Part shown: piece after piece, positions 25,866-34,892 of the stretch
How the letters are laid out: each line of letters starts with the position of its first letter
How positions within the stretch are numbered: the first letter of the stretch is position 1
Assembly: GCA_937950315.1 (NCBI GenBank)
Contig: CALFDU010000015.1
Coordinates: 1 to 64,000 of the forward strand
DNA from: an uncultured Saprospiraceae bacterium
GTDB lineage: Bacteria > Bacteroidota > Bacteroidia > Chitinophagales > Saprospiraceae
Length of the DNA stretch: 64,000 nt
Reading direction: 5' to 3'
Notes under the pieces: generated by a model
Databases searched by the model: none
Seen by the model: only the letters and a program-made list of their open reading frames with translations
What the model was told of the DNA's origin: nothing
Position numbers and translations under genes: made by a program

Positions 25866-28800
25866 TTATAATTTAACTACTTTAATCAATTGATTTAAGT
25901 CGTGATCAATAAATCTAATGAAGTAATTTCCACTTGGGTAATCAAGTAGAGATACTTTTGTTTTATAAATACCGCTATAGTTTGCCATTCTTCTTGATTG
26001 TACCAATCTACCGTTTGCATCGTGAATATTGAAATGCAAGAACACTTCATTGCTTTGGTAATTTTCTATTGTTAAATCAAAGAATCCTTCATTTGGATTA
26101 GGAATAGATTTGATAATTACCTCATTGGCTAAATCATCAGCAGTAGATGAAATCATATCAACAGTTACTTCAATGATTTCTGTACATAATCCATCTGCCG
26201 AAGTGATAGAAATAAGGTAAACGTCTGCTTCAAGATTGTCAAAAAGATTTGATTCTTGAGAAGTCTGACCGCCATCCAAACTATAAGAGAATGGTGCTAC
26301 ACCTCCAGATGGGAAAACCATAATAGATCCCAATGTTCCATCAGCTCCAACATCTTGAACTTCTACTTCTGCAACTATTGCACATTCAACATCAGAAGTA
26401 CAGAAGTTGGTTGTTTCTGAAGATCCAAATTCTCCTGTAGAGGTAAAAATTGGCACTCCATCCGCATTGAAAATTCCATAATTTCCTTCTCCATATGCAC
26501 AACAGATTCCGTCTCCGTATGCATCTGAGAATACCAACGTGTAGCATTGTGCTGGGTCAAGACAAATTTCTTCACTAAACAAAGTGAAATCTTCTGTATA
26601 ACCACCACCAGAAGCTATTGGTTCAGTACCTCCTTCTTCAAATAATTCCCATGAAGATTCACCTGCAAAATCATCTGTAAGAATTTGTAATGTTACCAAC
26701 CCTTCAGTACCGACATTGTTTATTGAGTAACTAACCGTATTGTCATCAGGAAGTAAATCTTCTCCTCCTCCATGACTAAGTATGATTTCATATTCGTTTT
26801 GTCCGTCTGGAATTCCTGATAATAAGAAATCAAAGGATTCTGACTCACCAAATGCAAGGTTTCCAGTCCATTCTTCCGTATCGACCAACATTCCATTAAG
26901 GAAAAAATCAATGGTTGCATCGGTAAGTATAACACCACCTTGATTTCCAATTGTGATGTTTATCAAGTTTGCACTACTACAGGCAGCAGATGCACCTTGT
27001 ATAGCAAGACTTGCATCAAAGGTTGTTCTTTGTGTCACTATCTTTGTTGCTGTATCATTGATTGGATTTAAATCTTCTTCAAAATTAACAGTTGCAGAAA
27101 GGTTATAGTCTCCTATCTGACTCATATCAATTGTACCAGCAAAGATATGGGTTCTTGACTGTCCTGATTCCAAAGGATCTGAAATAGTTATTGATTCGAT
27201 TTCTGTTCCATCAAGGCTTAAGGAAATAACATAAGTATCGGCTGTATTCAATCCTGCATTGAACACTTCTACTTCAACACTTTCAGTAGCCGTTAAATCA
27301 AAACTTGAATTGGGGTTGATGATAGAAGTCATTGCCAAATCAAAGGTATCTTGAGCAAGCTCAAACGAAACAAGTCTGGTTCTTGAAGTTCCATTTGTTG
27401 CATATTCAGAAGTAAACCAAAAAGTAGATTCATCTACTGGGTCCACCGCAATGTGTGAATAGTCAGCAAATCTTCCGCCTGTATTAAGTGTTGATGTTCC
27501 TTCTATTACTGAAACTTCAGGTACTGTCATCAAGCCCAACGGATCTGAAGCAAATCTACCAGTATATCTTATTCCGGCGAATACATCTTCGCTAGATACA
27601 TTATAAGCAAGCCCAATATTTCCTTTTCTGTCTATTGCTATATTTGACATATATCTGTTGACCTCATCTGGGGCATAAGAACCTTCTTGGTATAAACTCC
27701 AATCTTCAGTTCCCGATTTTCTTAATTCGATCCATCTTACACCTGCATGGTCTTCGCCATCGGTTACGTCTGTTACAAATGAAAGGACAATTGCTTCATG
27801 AGTTCCAAAATTTCTATATTGCGGAGCATGCATGATTACTTCTGGTATTCCATCTAGTCCAGCACCATTCGGTTGTGGAATGCAAGCAAACCCTGGTCCT
27901 AAGGCTGCACAAGGGAAACCATCATATGGTGCGGTGTTTATGAGCAAAGATTCTGCGGTTGTTGCTGATTCGTCGTCGTAGTTGATGTCAAATCTAAACA
28001 TTTCAATAGCATCATTGTCAACTTCTCCCCATGATGAGTCATTCAACTTTACAACAATAGGTCTGTTGTCCTCAGGCCTTGTTTGTCCTTCCCAATCAAT
28101 TGGTGTTGAAACAATAAATCCTTGTTCAGAACCACTTGTACCTGGAATTTCTACTTGCTGCATTCTTGCATCTGCTCCGATAAGTAAGGAGTCTCTTTCA
28201 ATGAAATATTGTGTTAATGTACCTGCTCCATTTTCATTACTTGTTACGACAAGGTGGTTTGGCCAGATACCATATTTTGGATAATCAGGGAAAGTTGGTG
28301 TAGAGAAAGTATATGCGAAATAACTTCCTAGAGGATCTGACGTTTCCGAGATAGCAATCAAAAGATTGGCAGGTCCCGTAAATTCTGTAAGCACCCATCT
28401 ACTTGCTTCTTGGTCAAAAAGAATAATAGGATCACCTTCTGAGCTTGCTCCGATTTCTTGCCATAGAGTATTCATATTAAACTGAGTTATTGGATTTCCT
28501 TCTTTATCCCATACACCTACTCTCGTTACATTTACTGCTTGAAGAACATAATCTATTCCTACTGAAAGTGTTGGATCATGTGGGGATCCTCCGCTTGCAA
28601 GTCCGTCAATGTTTATTATTGGATCTGAAATAGATCTACTTTTTGAGTGTTCTGATTGCCATACTTTATCTACACCTAAGTGTTCTAGTTCTGGTTTGAT
28701 AACAGCGTGTTTTGTACCTCTGTTTTTAAAATTGTCTGGTACCTTTTTATCTTTTCGAAATTTGTCTTTCTTTTCTGGAGAAGTAGCCTCCTTTGCGATA

Positions 28801-28934
28801 AGATCTTTAAGTGGTTTGGTTTTTCCTAGAAAAACGACTTTAGAAGAACTTACTTTAATATTTTCAACTTGCTTTTGTCCGAACAAAAATCCTGTTGCAA
28901 AAATTAAAGAAATGGTTAATAGAATTTGTTTCAT
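25866..28934 (-). CDS. Large T9SS-secreted protein, paralogue B (CARDB-like domain)
   Basis: A 1022-residue protein with a signal peptide ending LFGQ. After a basic segment (KKDKFRKDKKVPDNFKNRG) comes a large domain (about 110-490) with DPTLSVGIDYVLQAVN, SRWVLTEFTGP, YPKYGIWPNHLVVTSNE, YRNFGTHEAIVLSF and GNIGLAYNVSSED. This looks like a secreted beta-propeller of unknown function. CARDB-like beta-sandwiches (about 495-740) and a Cys-rich unit with DAYGDGICCAYGEGNYGIF follow. Residues 940-1022 are a T9SS type A sorting domain (SIPNPNEGFFDLTIENY, then YPSGNYFIRFI). It is colinear with the 29348-32434 protein over its whole length. Last gene of a three-gene unit. Confidence 0.88.
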   Translation of the reverse strand: MKQILLTISLIFATGFLFGQKQVENIKVSSSKVVFLGKTKPLKDLIAKEATSPEKKDKFRKDKKVPDNFKNRGTKHAVIKPELEHLGVDKVWQSEHSKSRSISDPIINIDGLASGGSPHDPTLSVGIDYVLQAVNVTRVGVWDKEGNPITQFNMNTLWQEIGASSEGDPIILFDQEASRWVLTEFTGPANLLIAISETSDPLGSYFAYTFSTPTFPDYPKYGIWPNHLVVTSNENGAGTLTQYFIERDSLLIGADARMQQVEIPGTSGSEQGFIVSTPIDWEGQTRPEDNRPIVVKLNDSSWGEVDNDAIEMFRFDINYDDESATTAESLLINTAPYDGFPCAALGPGFACIPQPNGAGLDGIPEVIMHAPQYRNFGTHEAIVLSFVTDVTDGEDHAGVRWIELRKSGTEDWSLYQEGSYAPDEVNRYMSNIAIDRKGNIGLAYNVSSEDVFAGIRYTGRFASDPLGLMTVPEVSVIEGTSTLNTGGRFADYSHIAVDPVDESTFWFTSEYATNGTSRTRLVSFELAQDTFDLAMTSIINPNSSFDLTATESVEVEVFNAGLNTADTYVISLSLDGTEIESITISDPLESGQSRTHIFAGTIDMSQIGDYNLSATVNFEEDLNPINDTATKIVTQRTTFDASLAIQGASAACSSANLINITIGNQGGVILTDATIDFFLNGMLVDTEEWTGNLAFGESESFDFLLSGIPDGQNEYEIILSHGGGEDLLPDDNTVSYSINNVGTEGLVTLQILTDDFAGESSWELFEEGGTEPIASGGGYTEDFTLFSEEICLDPAQCYTLVFSDAYGDGICCAYGEGNYGIFNADGVPIFTSTGEFGSSETTNFCTSDVECAIVAEVEVQDVGADGTLGSIMVFPSGGVAPFSYSLDGGQTSQESNLFDNLEADVYLISITSADGLCTEIIEVTVDMISSTADDLANEVIIKSIPNPNEGFFDLTIENYQSNEVFLHFNIHDANGRLVQSRRMANYSGIYKTKVSLLDYPSGNYFIRFIDHDLNQLIKVVKL

Positions 28935-28965
28935 TTGTATAATTTAATTAAGTGAAGTTTTTTAA

Positions 28966-29346
28966 TTACTGTTTAATAGGTTTCGTTTTTGTTGATTTGC
29001 CTGCAGGCATATTTTGTGCCGGTTCAACTAAAGAAGGCGCAATCATGGCAGACTTTACATATTCTTTTGTTCGTAATACTTTTAAGAATTCATCTGCACT
29101 TTGACCGTCTAGTGTAACGTTGAAAATGTATTGATTCAGCGTTCTGTTTGACGGTTTGATATCGGTTATTTTGAATTGGCTCAATTCCTTCTGAATACGT
29201 TTTGCGTTGACCCCATCTTGAAGTTCTGCCAAAATGCTCACTTCTAAGGTTGTTGGATCATTCATTTCTTTTTTTGACTTACAGCTCATTACTAAAAGGA
29301 AACTAGTCAAGAGAAGAATTAATGTGATGCTTATATTTATTTTCAT
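28966..29346 (-). CDS. Small lipoprotein resembling a subtilisin-propeptide (I9-like) domain
   Basis: 126 residues with lipobox LVMSC (Cys22). The mature part reads as one beta-alpha-beta-beta-alpha-beta unit: VSILAELQDGVNAKRIQKEL, then NQYIFNVTLDG, then SADEFLKVLRTKEYVKSAMIAP. The spacing and the last phrase (vLrxxxyVxxAxxxP) resemble stand-alone I9-type inhibitors/propeptides of subtilases. A basic tail follows. It lies between the two large paralogues, 1 bp after the first and 31 bp before the second, so it is co-transcribed. The fold call is inference from pattern only. Confidence 0.72.
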   Translation of the reverse strand: MKINISITLILLLTSFLLVMSCKSKKEMNDPTTLEVSILAELQDGVNAKRIQKELSQFKITDIKPSNRTLNQYIFNVTLDGQSADEFLKVLRTKEYVKSAMIAPSLVEPAQNMPAGKSTKTKPIKQ

Positions 29347-29347
29347 G

Positions 29348-32300
29348 TTACTGTTTGATGATTTTTGTAAGTTGACTGATGTTCTTGTCTACCAATCTTA
29401 TGTAGTAAACACCATCAGGGTAATCCAATAAAGAAATTTGTGTTGTGAAAATGTCATTGTATTTGGCCATTTTTCTTTCTTGTACAATTCTTCCATTAGA
29501 ATTTAAAACTTGGAACAGAAGTCTCTGTTCTGCAGGATCTGTTCCTTCAATGTCAATATTAAATACACCTTCGGTAGGATTTGGTCTTACAGAAATTTTT
29601 AGTTCACCTTCATTTATGTTTTGTGTTGAGGTTGTAAGTGATATTTCTACAAAATCTTCAAACCTGCAGAAACCATCACTGTCAAGTACAACAATGTTGT
29701 ATTCTCCTGGTTCAAGGTCTTCAAAAAGATTTTCTTCTTGGAAAGTTTCACCACCATCAATACTATACGTGTATGGACCTACACCTCCAGTTGCAGTTAT
29801 CAATACGCTTCCCAAATTGTTATCAAATCCATAGCCAATATTATAATCGGCTATCAAGCTGCATTCTAAATTGCCAGGGCAGAAACTATTTACGTCTTCT
29901 GATGCAAAGAAAATATTTCCATTAAAAATAATTTCTTCATTACCATTGGCAAGGTTGTAAAGTCCGGCTCCATTGTCACAACAGATTCCATCTCCACCTG
30001 CATCAAACATGGTGAATATATAACATCTATTTGGGTCAAGGCAGAAGGTGTCTTGTTGTAGTTCACCTGCTTGAGTATAAGGTCCTCCAACTTCTACAAC
30101 TTCACCAGTTTCTTGATCTATTATTTCCCAGGTGGATTCTTCGGGAGAATTGTCAGGGAAAATTGAAAGGATCAATTCTACTCCCAAGAAGTCATCCCCA
30201 AATGTGAAGGCATCGGTGTTGTCGTCCGGTGTAAATTCTTCTGTAGTTTGGGTGTTGATAAATCTTGCTTCGATTGTATTGTTTTCTAAGGCTACTTGAC
30301 GTAGGTCGTATTCCACAGTTCTTGAATCTAATAATTCAAGATCTTGAAACCAAGAAATGGTGTCAATAATCTCACCGTTAAACGTGATTTCAATTTCACC
30401 TTGCTCAATTTCAATGGCTCCATTGTTGGTAACTTCAAATTCAAATATTTTAGAAATACCACAATCTGAAAACATAGGCAAAATGTTTAGTTGTGCATCA
30501 AAATCAGCGAAGTGAAATAATTGCACTTCTGTAGTGTCATTTGACCTGATAGGATCGTCTATAAAATTGACATAAGTTGTGATGTTGTATTCTCCACGTG
30601 CGGATAAATCTGCAGTCACATTGAAGGCTGTTATGACGGTGTCTTTACTTTCTATAGGTTCATTGACAATAATACTTTCCTGAAGTACTCCTTCTAGCAT
30701 ATATCCAACTTCGTAGCTATTGACCGTTGTCTTACCTTGGTTAATGACAGCAACGTCTATTGTTTCGGATTCTGTAAAACCAACACCAGATTCAAGATTA
30801 GCAAGTCCATTCATTTGTAAGTCTATACTATCTCTGGTAAGTCTGTAAGAAACAATTCTTGTTTGGCCACGACCAAAACCAGCATATTCTGAAGTAAACC
30901 ACATGGTCAATTCATCACTTGGATCCACTGATAAGTGACTGTAATCTCCGTATCTATTTAGCGTTTCAAGGGCTGCTAAGCCATCGGCAATTTTATATTC
31001 TGGTACCGTCATTTCTCCCAATGGGTCATCGGCACATCTTCCGGTCATAGCCAAGCCAACAAATTGGTCTTCACTTGTTGTGCTATAAGCAATGGAGATA
31101 CAACCCATTCTATCAATTGCAATAGACGGAAGGAATCGGTGCACATTATCGTCAGGCGCATAGGTGCCTTCTTGGTACAAAGTCCATTGGTTTTCTTCCG
31201 GTAGATTTCTTAGTTCCATCCATCTGATTCCCGATAAGTTTTGTCCATCGGTTACATCGGTAATGAAAGCCAATACAACGGATTCGTGTGTGCCAAAATT
31301 TCTATATTGAACGGTGTTCATGATGGTTTCAGGGATGGCAGCAACATTGATTCCATTCAATTGCGGAAGGCAATCAAAAGTGGCACCTGTTCCAGTACAT
31401 GGATAACCGTCATAGGCCGACGTAGGTATGAAATCAACTTCAAAGGATGTATTGCTTGGGTTATCGTAATCGATGTCAAAGAAATATACGTTGAGCCCAT
31501 CTTGGTTGGATTGTCCCCAAGAAGAATCATTCAATCTTAAGATCATTGGTCGAGGATCGTTTGGTAAAACCTTTCCTTCGTAGTCGACAGGTACAGTGAT
31601 AAGTATCGGAGATTCAATTTGTGGATTGGGAACACCTTGAAGTGATGCTCTTTGCATTCGTACTTCTTCATCTCCTCTCATCAAAGCATGTCTATCAATA
31701 AAGTATTGGTGGAGTTGACTTGGTCCTAGTTCGTTGGTTGTTACAACAAAGTGATCATTCCAGATTCCATATTTTGGATAGTCAGGAAAATTAGGTGCTA
31801 TAAATTCGTAAGCATTGTAACTTCCTAGTGGATCCGAAGTTTCTGATACTGCAATCAGTAGGCTAAGGGGTCTGGTAAATTCTGTAATGATCCATCTTGA
31901 TAATTCTTGATCATATACAATGATTGGGTCTCCATCAGAAGTCAAGTTTAAATCTGACCACAAAGTGTTTCCAGAAAAGGAAGTTACAAAGGTTCCATCT
32001 TTTTCGAAGACTCCAATTCTTGTTGCATTGATTGCTTGTAAGTAGTAGTCTAATCCTATGGAACCGGTAGGATCGAGAGGAAAGACGGAACCGTTGGCAA
32101 TTCCATTTTTATTTACAAATACTTCAAGCTCCGCTGTAGAGTTGGAAGATCTGGATCCAGATCTTAATGGGTCTGGTCCTTGATGTTCAAGATCAGGTCT
32201 TGCTAATTTTCTATCAGGTCTGTTGAAGAAGTTGTTGGGAGCCTTTCTGTCTTTTTTGTTTTTAGCTTTTTTGTGAGCCGGTGTTACTGGCAAATCAATA

Positions 32301-32434
32301 AGCTCAGAAATCTTTTTTGTTTTACCAAGTAATACCACTTTACTTTCTGTAACGGTAAGTTTTTCTTGGTTTTGAGCTAGGATCGGAAAAACCCAAAGAG
32401 CAATTAAGCTCAGGGTTAAAAAGGTTTTTGTCAT
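29348..32434 (-). CDS. Large T9SS-secreted protein, paralogue A (CARDB-like domain)
   Basis: A 1028-residue protein with a signal peptide ending ILAQ. It is colinear with the 25866-28934 protein: SKVVLLGKTKKISELI matches SKVVFLGKTKPLKDLI, and YPKYGIWNDHFVVTTNE, YRNFGTHESVVLAF, DAGGDGICCDNGAG and the C-terminal YPDGVYYIRLVDK all have counterparts. The domain order is basic linker, roughly 380-residue putative propeller, CARDB-like sandwiches, Cys-rich unit, and T9SS type A sorting domain (SVRPNPTEGVFNIDIEG). It heads the operon; a 225-bp gap separates it from divergent sucB. Function unknown; location cell surface or medium. Confidence 0.88.
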   Translation of the reverse strand: MTKTFLTLSLIALWVFPILAQNQEKLTVTESKVVLLGKTKKISELIDLPVTPAHKKAKNKKDRKAPNNFFNRPDRKLARPDLEHQGPDPLRSGSRSSNSTAELEVFVNKNGIANGSVFPLDPTGSIGLDYYLQAINATRIGVFEKDGTFVTSFSGNTLWSDLNLTSDGDPIIVYDQELSRWIITEFTRPLSLLIAVSETSDPLGSYNAYEFIAPNFPDYPKYGIWNDHFVVTTNELGPSQLHQYFIDRHALMRGDEEVRMQRASLQGVPNPQIESPILITVPVDYEGKVLPNDPRPMILRLNDSSWGQSNQDGLNVYFFDIDYDNPSNTSFEVDFIPTSAYDGYPCTGTGATFDCLPQLNGINVAAIPETIMNTVQYRNFGTHESVVLAFITDVTDGQNLSGIRWMELRNLPEENQWTLYQEGTYAPDDNVHRFLPSIAIDRMGCISIAYSTTSEDQFVGLAMTGRCADDPLGEMTVPEYKIADGLAALETLNRYGDYSHLSVDPSDELTMWFTSEYAGFGRGQTRIVSYRLTRDSIDLQMNGLANLESGVGFTESETIDVAVINQGKTTVNSYEVGYMLEGVLQESIIVNEPIESKDTVITAFNVTADLSARGEYNITTYVNFIDDPIRSNDTTEVQLFHFADFDAQLNILPMFSDCGISKIFEFEVTNNGAIEIEQGEIEITFNGEIIDTISWFQDLELLDSRTVEYDLRQVALENNTIEARFINTQTTEEFTPDDNTDAFTFGDDFLGVELILSIFPDNSPEESTWEIIDQETGEVVEVGGPYTQAGELQQDTFCLDPNRCYIFTMFDAGGDGICCDNGAGLYNLANGNEEIIFNGNIFFASEDVNSFCPGNLECSLIADYNIGYGFDNNLGSVLITATGGVGPYTYSIDGGETFQEENLFEDLEPGEYNIVVLDSDGFCRFEDFVEISLTTSTQNINEGELKISVRPNPTEGVFNIDIEGTDPAEQRLLFQVLNSNGRIVQERKMAKYNDIFTTQISLLDYPDGVYYIRLVDKNISQLTKIIKQ

Positions 32435-32610
32435 GTTTTAAATTATCAGCTAACGTTAAGTTGGATTGAGTGATAAATATAAGTCTTTAGGCCAAATATT
32501 TATGTCGTGCTAAGATCATGGTATTAACTTATAAACCGAAGAAATAGAGAAAGGTTATTTGACATATTTTTAGATTAGGCTAAAAATAAATTTTGGGTAG
32601 TCAAACAAAA

Positions 32611-32642
32611 TTAGCATTTTTCAAATTATGTACTTATATTTG
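32611..32642 (+). promoter_or_regulatory. Probable Bacteroidota-type promoter of sucB
   Basis: TATATTTG at 32635-32642 is an exact match to TAnnTTTG. A near -33 box TTAG lies at 32611-32614 with a 20-nt spacer. The ATG is 17 bp beyond, giving a short leader. Confidence 0.5.
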
Positions 32643-32659
32643 GCTAAAATTTACAAATT

Positions 32660-33880
32660 ATGAGCGTTATCGAAATGAAAGTCCCAACAATTGGGGAATC
32701 AATCACTGAAGTTACATTATCTCAATGGTTAAAAGGAGATGGAGATTATGTAAATATTGACGAACCGATATGCGAATTTGAATCAGATAAAGCCACACTG
32801 GAATTTCCCTCAGAAGCTTCAGGTAAATTAATATATGTTGCTGCAGAAGGAGACGATTTAGAAATAGGCGCTATTGTCGCCAAGATTGATACTAGTGTAG
32901 CTGCTCCCGCAGGTGGTGCACCTTCCACACCTGCACCAGCAGCAACGACTGAATCTGCCGCACCTGCTGTGTCAGCATCTAGCCCAGGAGGACACCCTTC
33001 TCCAGCAGCAGCTAAGATCATGCGTGAAAAAGGGGTGGATAAGAATACGGTTACTGGTACTGGTAAAGGAGGTCGCATCACAAAAGCGGATGCCATGGCA
33101 TCAACTCCAGCCGCACCTGCAGCAGCAAAGTCATCTGCTCCAGCTGTTCAAAGGCCGGCAGTAGCTACAGAGTCCTTCTCAAGAAATCAGCGTACTGAGA
33201 AGATGAGTAGAATGAGACGTACCATCGCTTCAAGATTGGTTTCCGCCAAAAATGAAACAGCGATGTTGACTACTTTTAATGAGGTAGACTTGTCCAAGAT
33301 CCAAAAACTAAGAAAAACATACCAAGAGAAATTTGTAGAGAAGCATGGTGTTAAATTGGGTTACATGTCACTTTTCACCAAGGCATGTGCAACAGCCTTG
33401 ATGGAAATGCCAATGGTGAATGCCTACATCGATGGAGACAATGTAATCTTTAACGATTATGCAGATATCTCGATTGCTATTTCTACGCCAACAGGATTGG
33501 TGGTGCCTCCGGTAAAAAATTGTGAATCACTTGGCTTTGCAGATATTGAATATGCCATAAAAGAATTGGCTGGAAAAGCTAGAGAAGGTAAGCTGACTCT
33601 AGAAGAAATGAAGGGAGGAACCTTTACCATTACCAATGGAGGAATATTTGGATCTATGCTGAGCACACCGATCATAAATAAGCCACAATCTGCTATTCTT
33701 GGCATGCATGCCATTCAGGATCGGGCTGTGGTTGTAAATGGCGAGGTTGTTGTAAGACCTATGATGTATCTCGCCCTTTCATATGATCATCGTGTCATTG
33801 ATGGCAGTACTTCTGTAACTTTCCTAGTAAGAGTAAAAGAACTTCTCGAAGATCCGATGACCCTAATGATGGGGATTTAA
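32660..33880 (+). CDS. sucB: 2-oxoglutarate dehydrogenase E2, dihydrolipoyl succinyltransferase
   Basis: 406 residues. A single lipoyl domain covers 1-76 with the lipoyl-lysine Lys44 in ESDKATLEF. An Ala/Pro linker follows, then the peripheral subunit-binding domain at about 110-148 ([35 protein letters not shown]). The catalytic domain (about 175-406) ends with SYDHRVIDG, carrying the active-site His377 and Asp381. A single lipoyl domain and this length fit SucB/OdhB rather than pyruvate E2. It transfers succinyl groups to CoA in the TCA cycle. sucA is not in the window. The next gene starts 10 bp after the stop. Confidence 0.95.
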   Translation: MSVIEMKVPTIGESITEVTLSQWLKGDGDYVNIDEPICEFESDKATLEFPSEASGKLIYVAAEGDDLEIGAIVAKIDTSVAAPAGGAPSTPAPAATTESAAPAVSASSPGGHPSPAAAKIMREKGVDKNTVTGTGKGGRITKADAMASTPAAPAAAKSSAPAVQRPAVATESFSRNQRTEKMSRMRRTIASRLVSAKNETAMLTTFNEVDLSKIQKLRKTYQEKFVEKHGVKLGYMSLFTKACATALMEMPMVNAYIDGDNVIFNDYADISIAISTPTGLVVPPVKNCESLGFADIEYAIKELAGKAREGKLTLEEMKGGTFTITNGGIFGSMLSTPIINKPQSAILGMHAIQDRAVVVNGEVVVRPMMYLALSYDHRVIDGSTSVTFLVRVKELLEDPMTLMMGI

Positions 33881-33890
33881 AACTAACTAG

Positions 33891-34394
33891 ATGACTTTAG
33901 GTGAATTTTTTGTGAAGTGTGGTGAAAGCCCGTCTTTGATCATATTTTACTTCGTAGCAATTCCTGCTTTTGCTTTTATTCTGTATATGTGGGCCAAGGA
34001 TGAAGGACACAAATCTCCATGGAATTATATCTATAGTCTATTGATATATTTGGTTTGTATTCCAGGAATTTTTGCCATTACTCTAAGTGTCTATCTGTTC
34101 ATGTTTGAGCGGAAAAGTATTTTTGATACGGATATATATCTTCAGATTCTTCCTTTGTTGAGTATGGCCATTACGCTATGGATCATAAAGCTGAATGTCG
34201 AATTCAAGCGGATACCAGGTTTTGGTAGAATTTCATCATTGATGATGGTGATATCTGTTGTGATGGGTTTGCTGTGGATTTTGGAGAAGACCCATATTTT
34301 TGCGATTACATTTGTTCCATTTCAATATGTAGCCATTATTATGCTGGCGATTTTTGCAGTAATCTTCTTTGGCTCTAAGCGGGTATTCAAATAA
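33891..34394 (+). CDS. Integral membrane protein of unknown function
   Basis: 167 residues with five predicted membrane segments at about 13-33, 43-70, 80-98, 112-128 and 136-160. The loops are short and no catalytic motif is visible. The first residues (MTLGEFFVKCGESPSLI) contain the only Cys apart from one in segment 2. It starts 10 bp after sucB and is probably co-transcribed with it. No functional tie to the 2-oxoglutarate dehydrogenase complex can be shown. I do not recognise the family. Confidence 0.78.
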   Translation: MTLGEFFVKCGESPSLIIFYFVAIPAFAFILYMWAKDEGHKSPWNYIYSLLIYLVCIPGIFAITLSVYLFMFERKSIFDTDIYLQILPLLSMAITLWIIKLNVEFKRIPGFGRISSLMMVISVVMGLLWILEKTHIFAITFVPFQYVAIIMLAIFAVIFFGSKRVFK

Positions 34395-34424
34395 AAAAGA
34401 GAGCTGTTAATGAAAACAACTCTC
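34393..34424. terminator. Terminator between convergent genes
   Basis: GAGAGCTGTT (34399-34408) pairs with AACAACTCTC (34415-34424) with one mismatch. On the minus strand a run of six U follows, serving the 34466 gene; on the plus strand only a weak T-rich tail is present. Confidence 0.7.
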
Positions 34425-34465
34425 CTTATTCTTATTTGGTCGAAAGACCTATTAATATTCTAAGT

Positions 34466-34825
34466 TTATTCAGGCGTTCCATTGTTTACCCAATTGGTGA
34501 TTTTGGCAATGTTACAATCACTGAGCTTATCAGCGCCACCCGATGGCATTGCAGAAAAACCTGCGTCTCGATTGATCGCTCCTAAGATTCTTCCAAAGTC
34601 AACAAATGCGACAGCATTATCATAGTTTGTTAAACTACCAATTGTCAGGGCAGCATCGTCATCATGACAACCAGAAATCGCACAATTGGTGTCGAATATA
34701 TCCTTGATGTCATCGGTATAAGTCATATCCGTTGAGTCACAGGTGTCCATCATTTCTTCTGGTTCACATGATGTAATAAGTACCATTGCAATACACGCAA
34801 TACAGGCAAATTTTAATTTATTCAT
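34466..34825 (-). CDS. Cytochrome c-like lipoprotein with CX4CH motif
   Basis: 119 residues with a lipobox ITSC (Cys20). The mature domain starts YTDDIKDIFDTNC and continues to C48-A-I-S-G-C53-H54, a c-type haem attachment motif with four rather than two spacing residues. A candidate distal ligand is Met93 in FSAMPSGG, and a terminal helix is IAKITNWVNNG. This is a compact one-haem cytochrome c layout seen in Bacteroidota lipoproteins. It would carry electrons at the periplasmic face or outer membrane. It follows the TonB receptor gene by 67 bp on the same strand and may be part of that operon. Confidence 0.8.
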   Translation of the reverse strand: MNKLKFACIACIAMVLITSCEPEEMMDTCDSTDMTYTDDIKDIFDTNCAISGCHDDDAALTIGSLTNYDNAVAFVDFGRILGAINRDAGFSAMPSGGADKLSDCNIAKITNWVNNGTPE

Positions 34826-34892
34826 ATTTTAATTTTTTCAATTTTTTGATCCAATGATTTTACAAAGTTAAGGCATATTCATGTCTCGTGCT

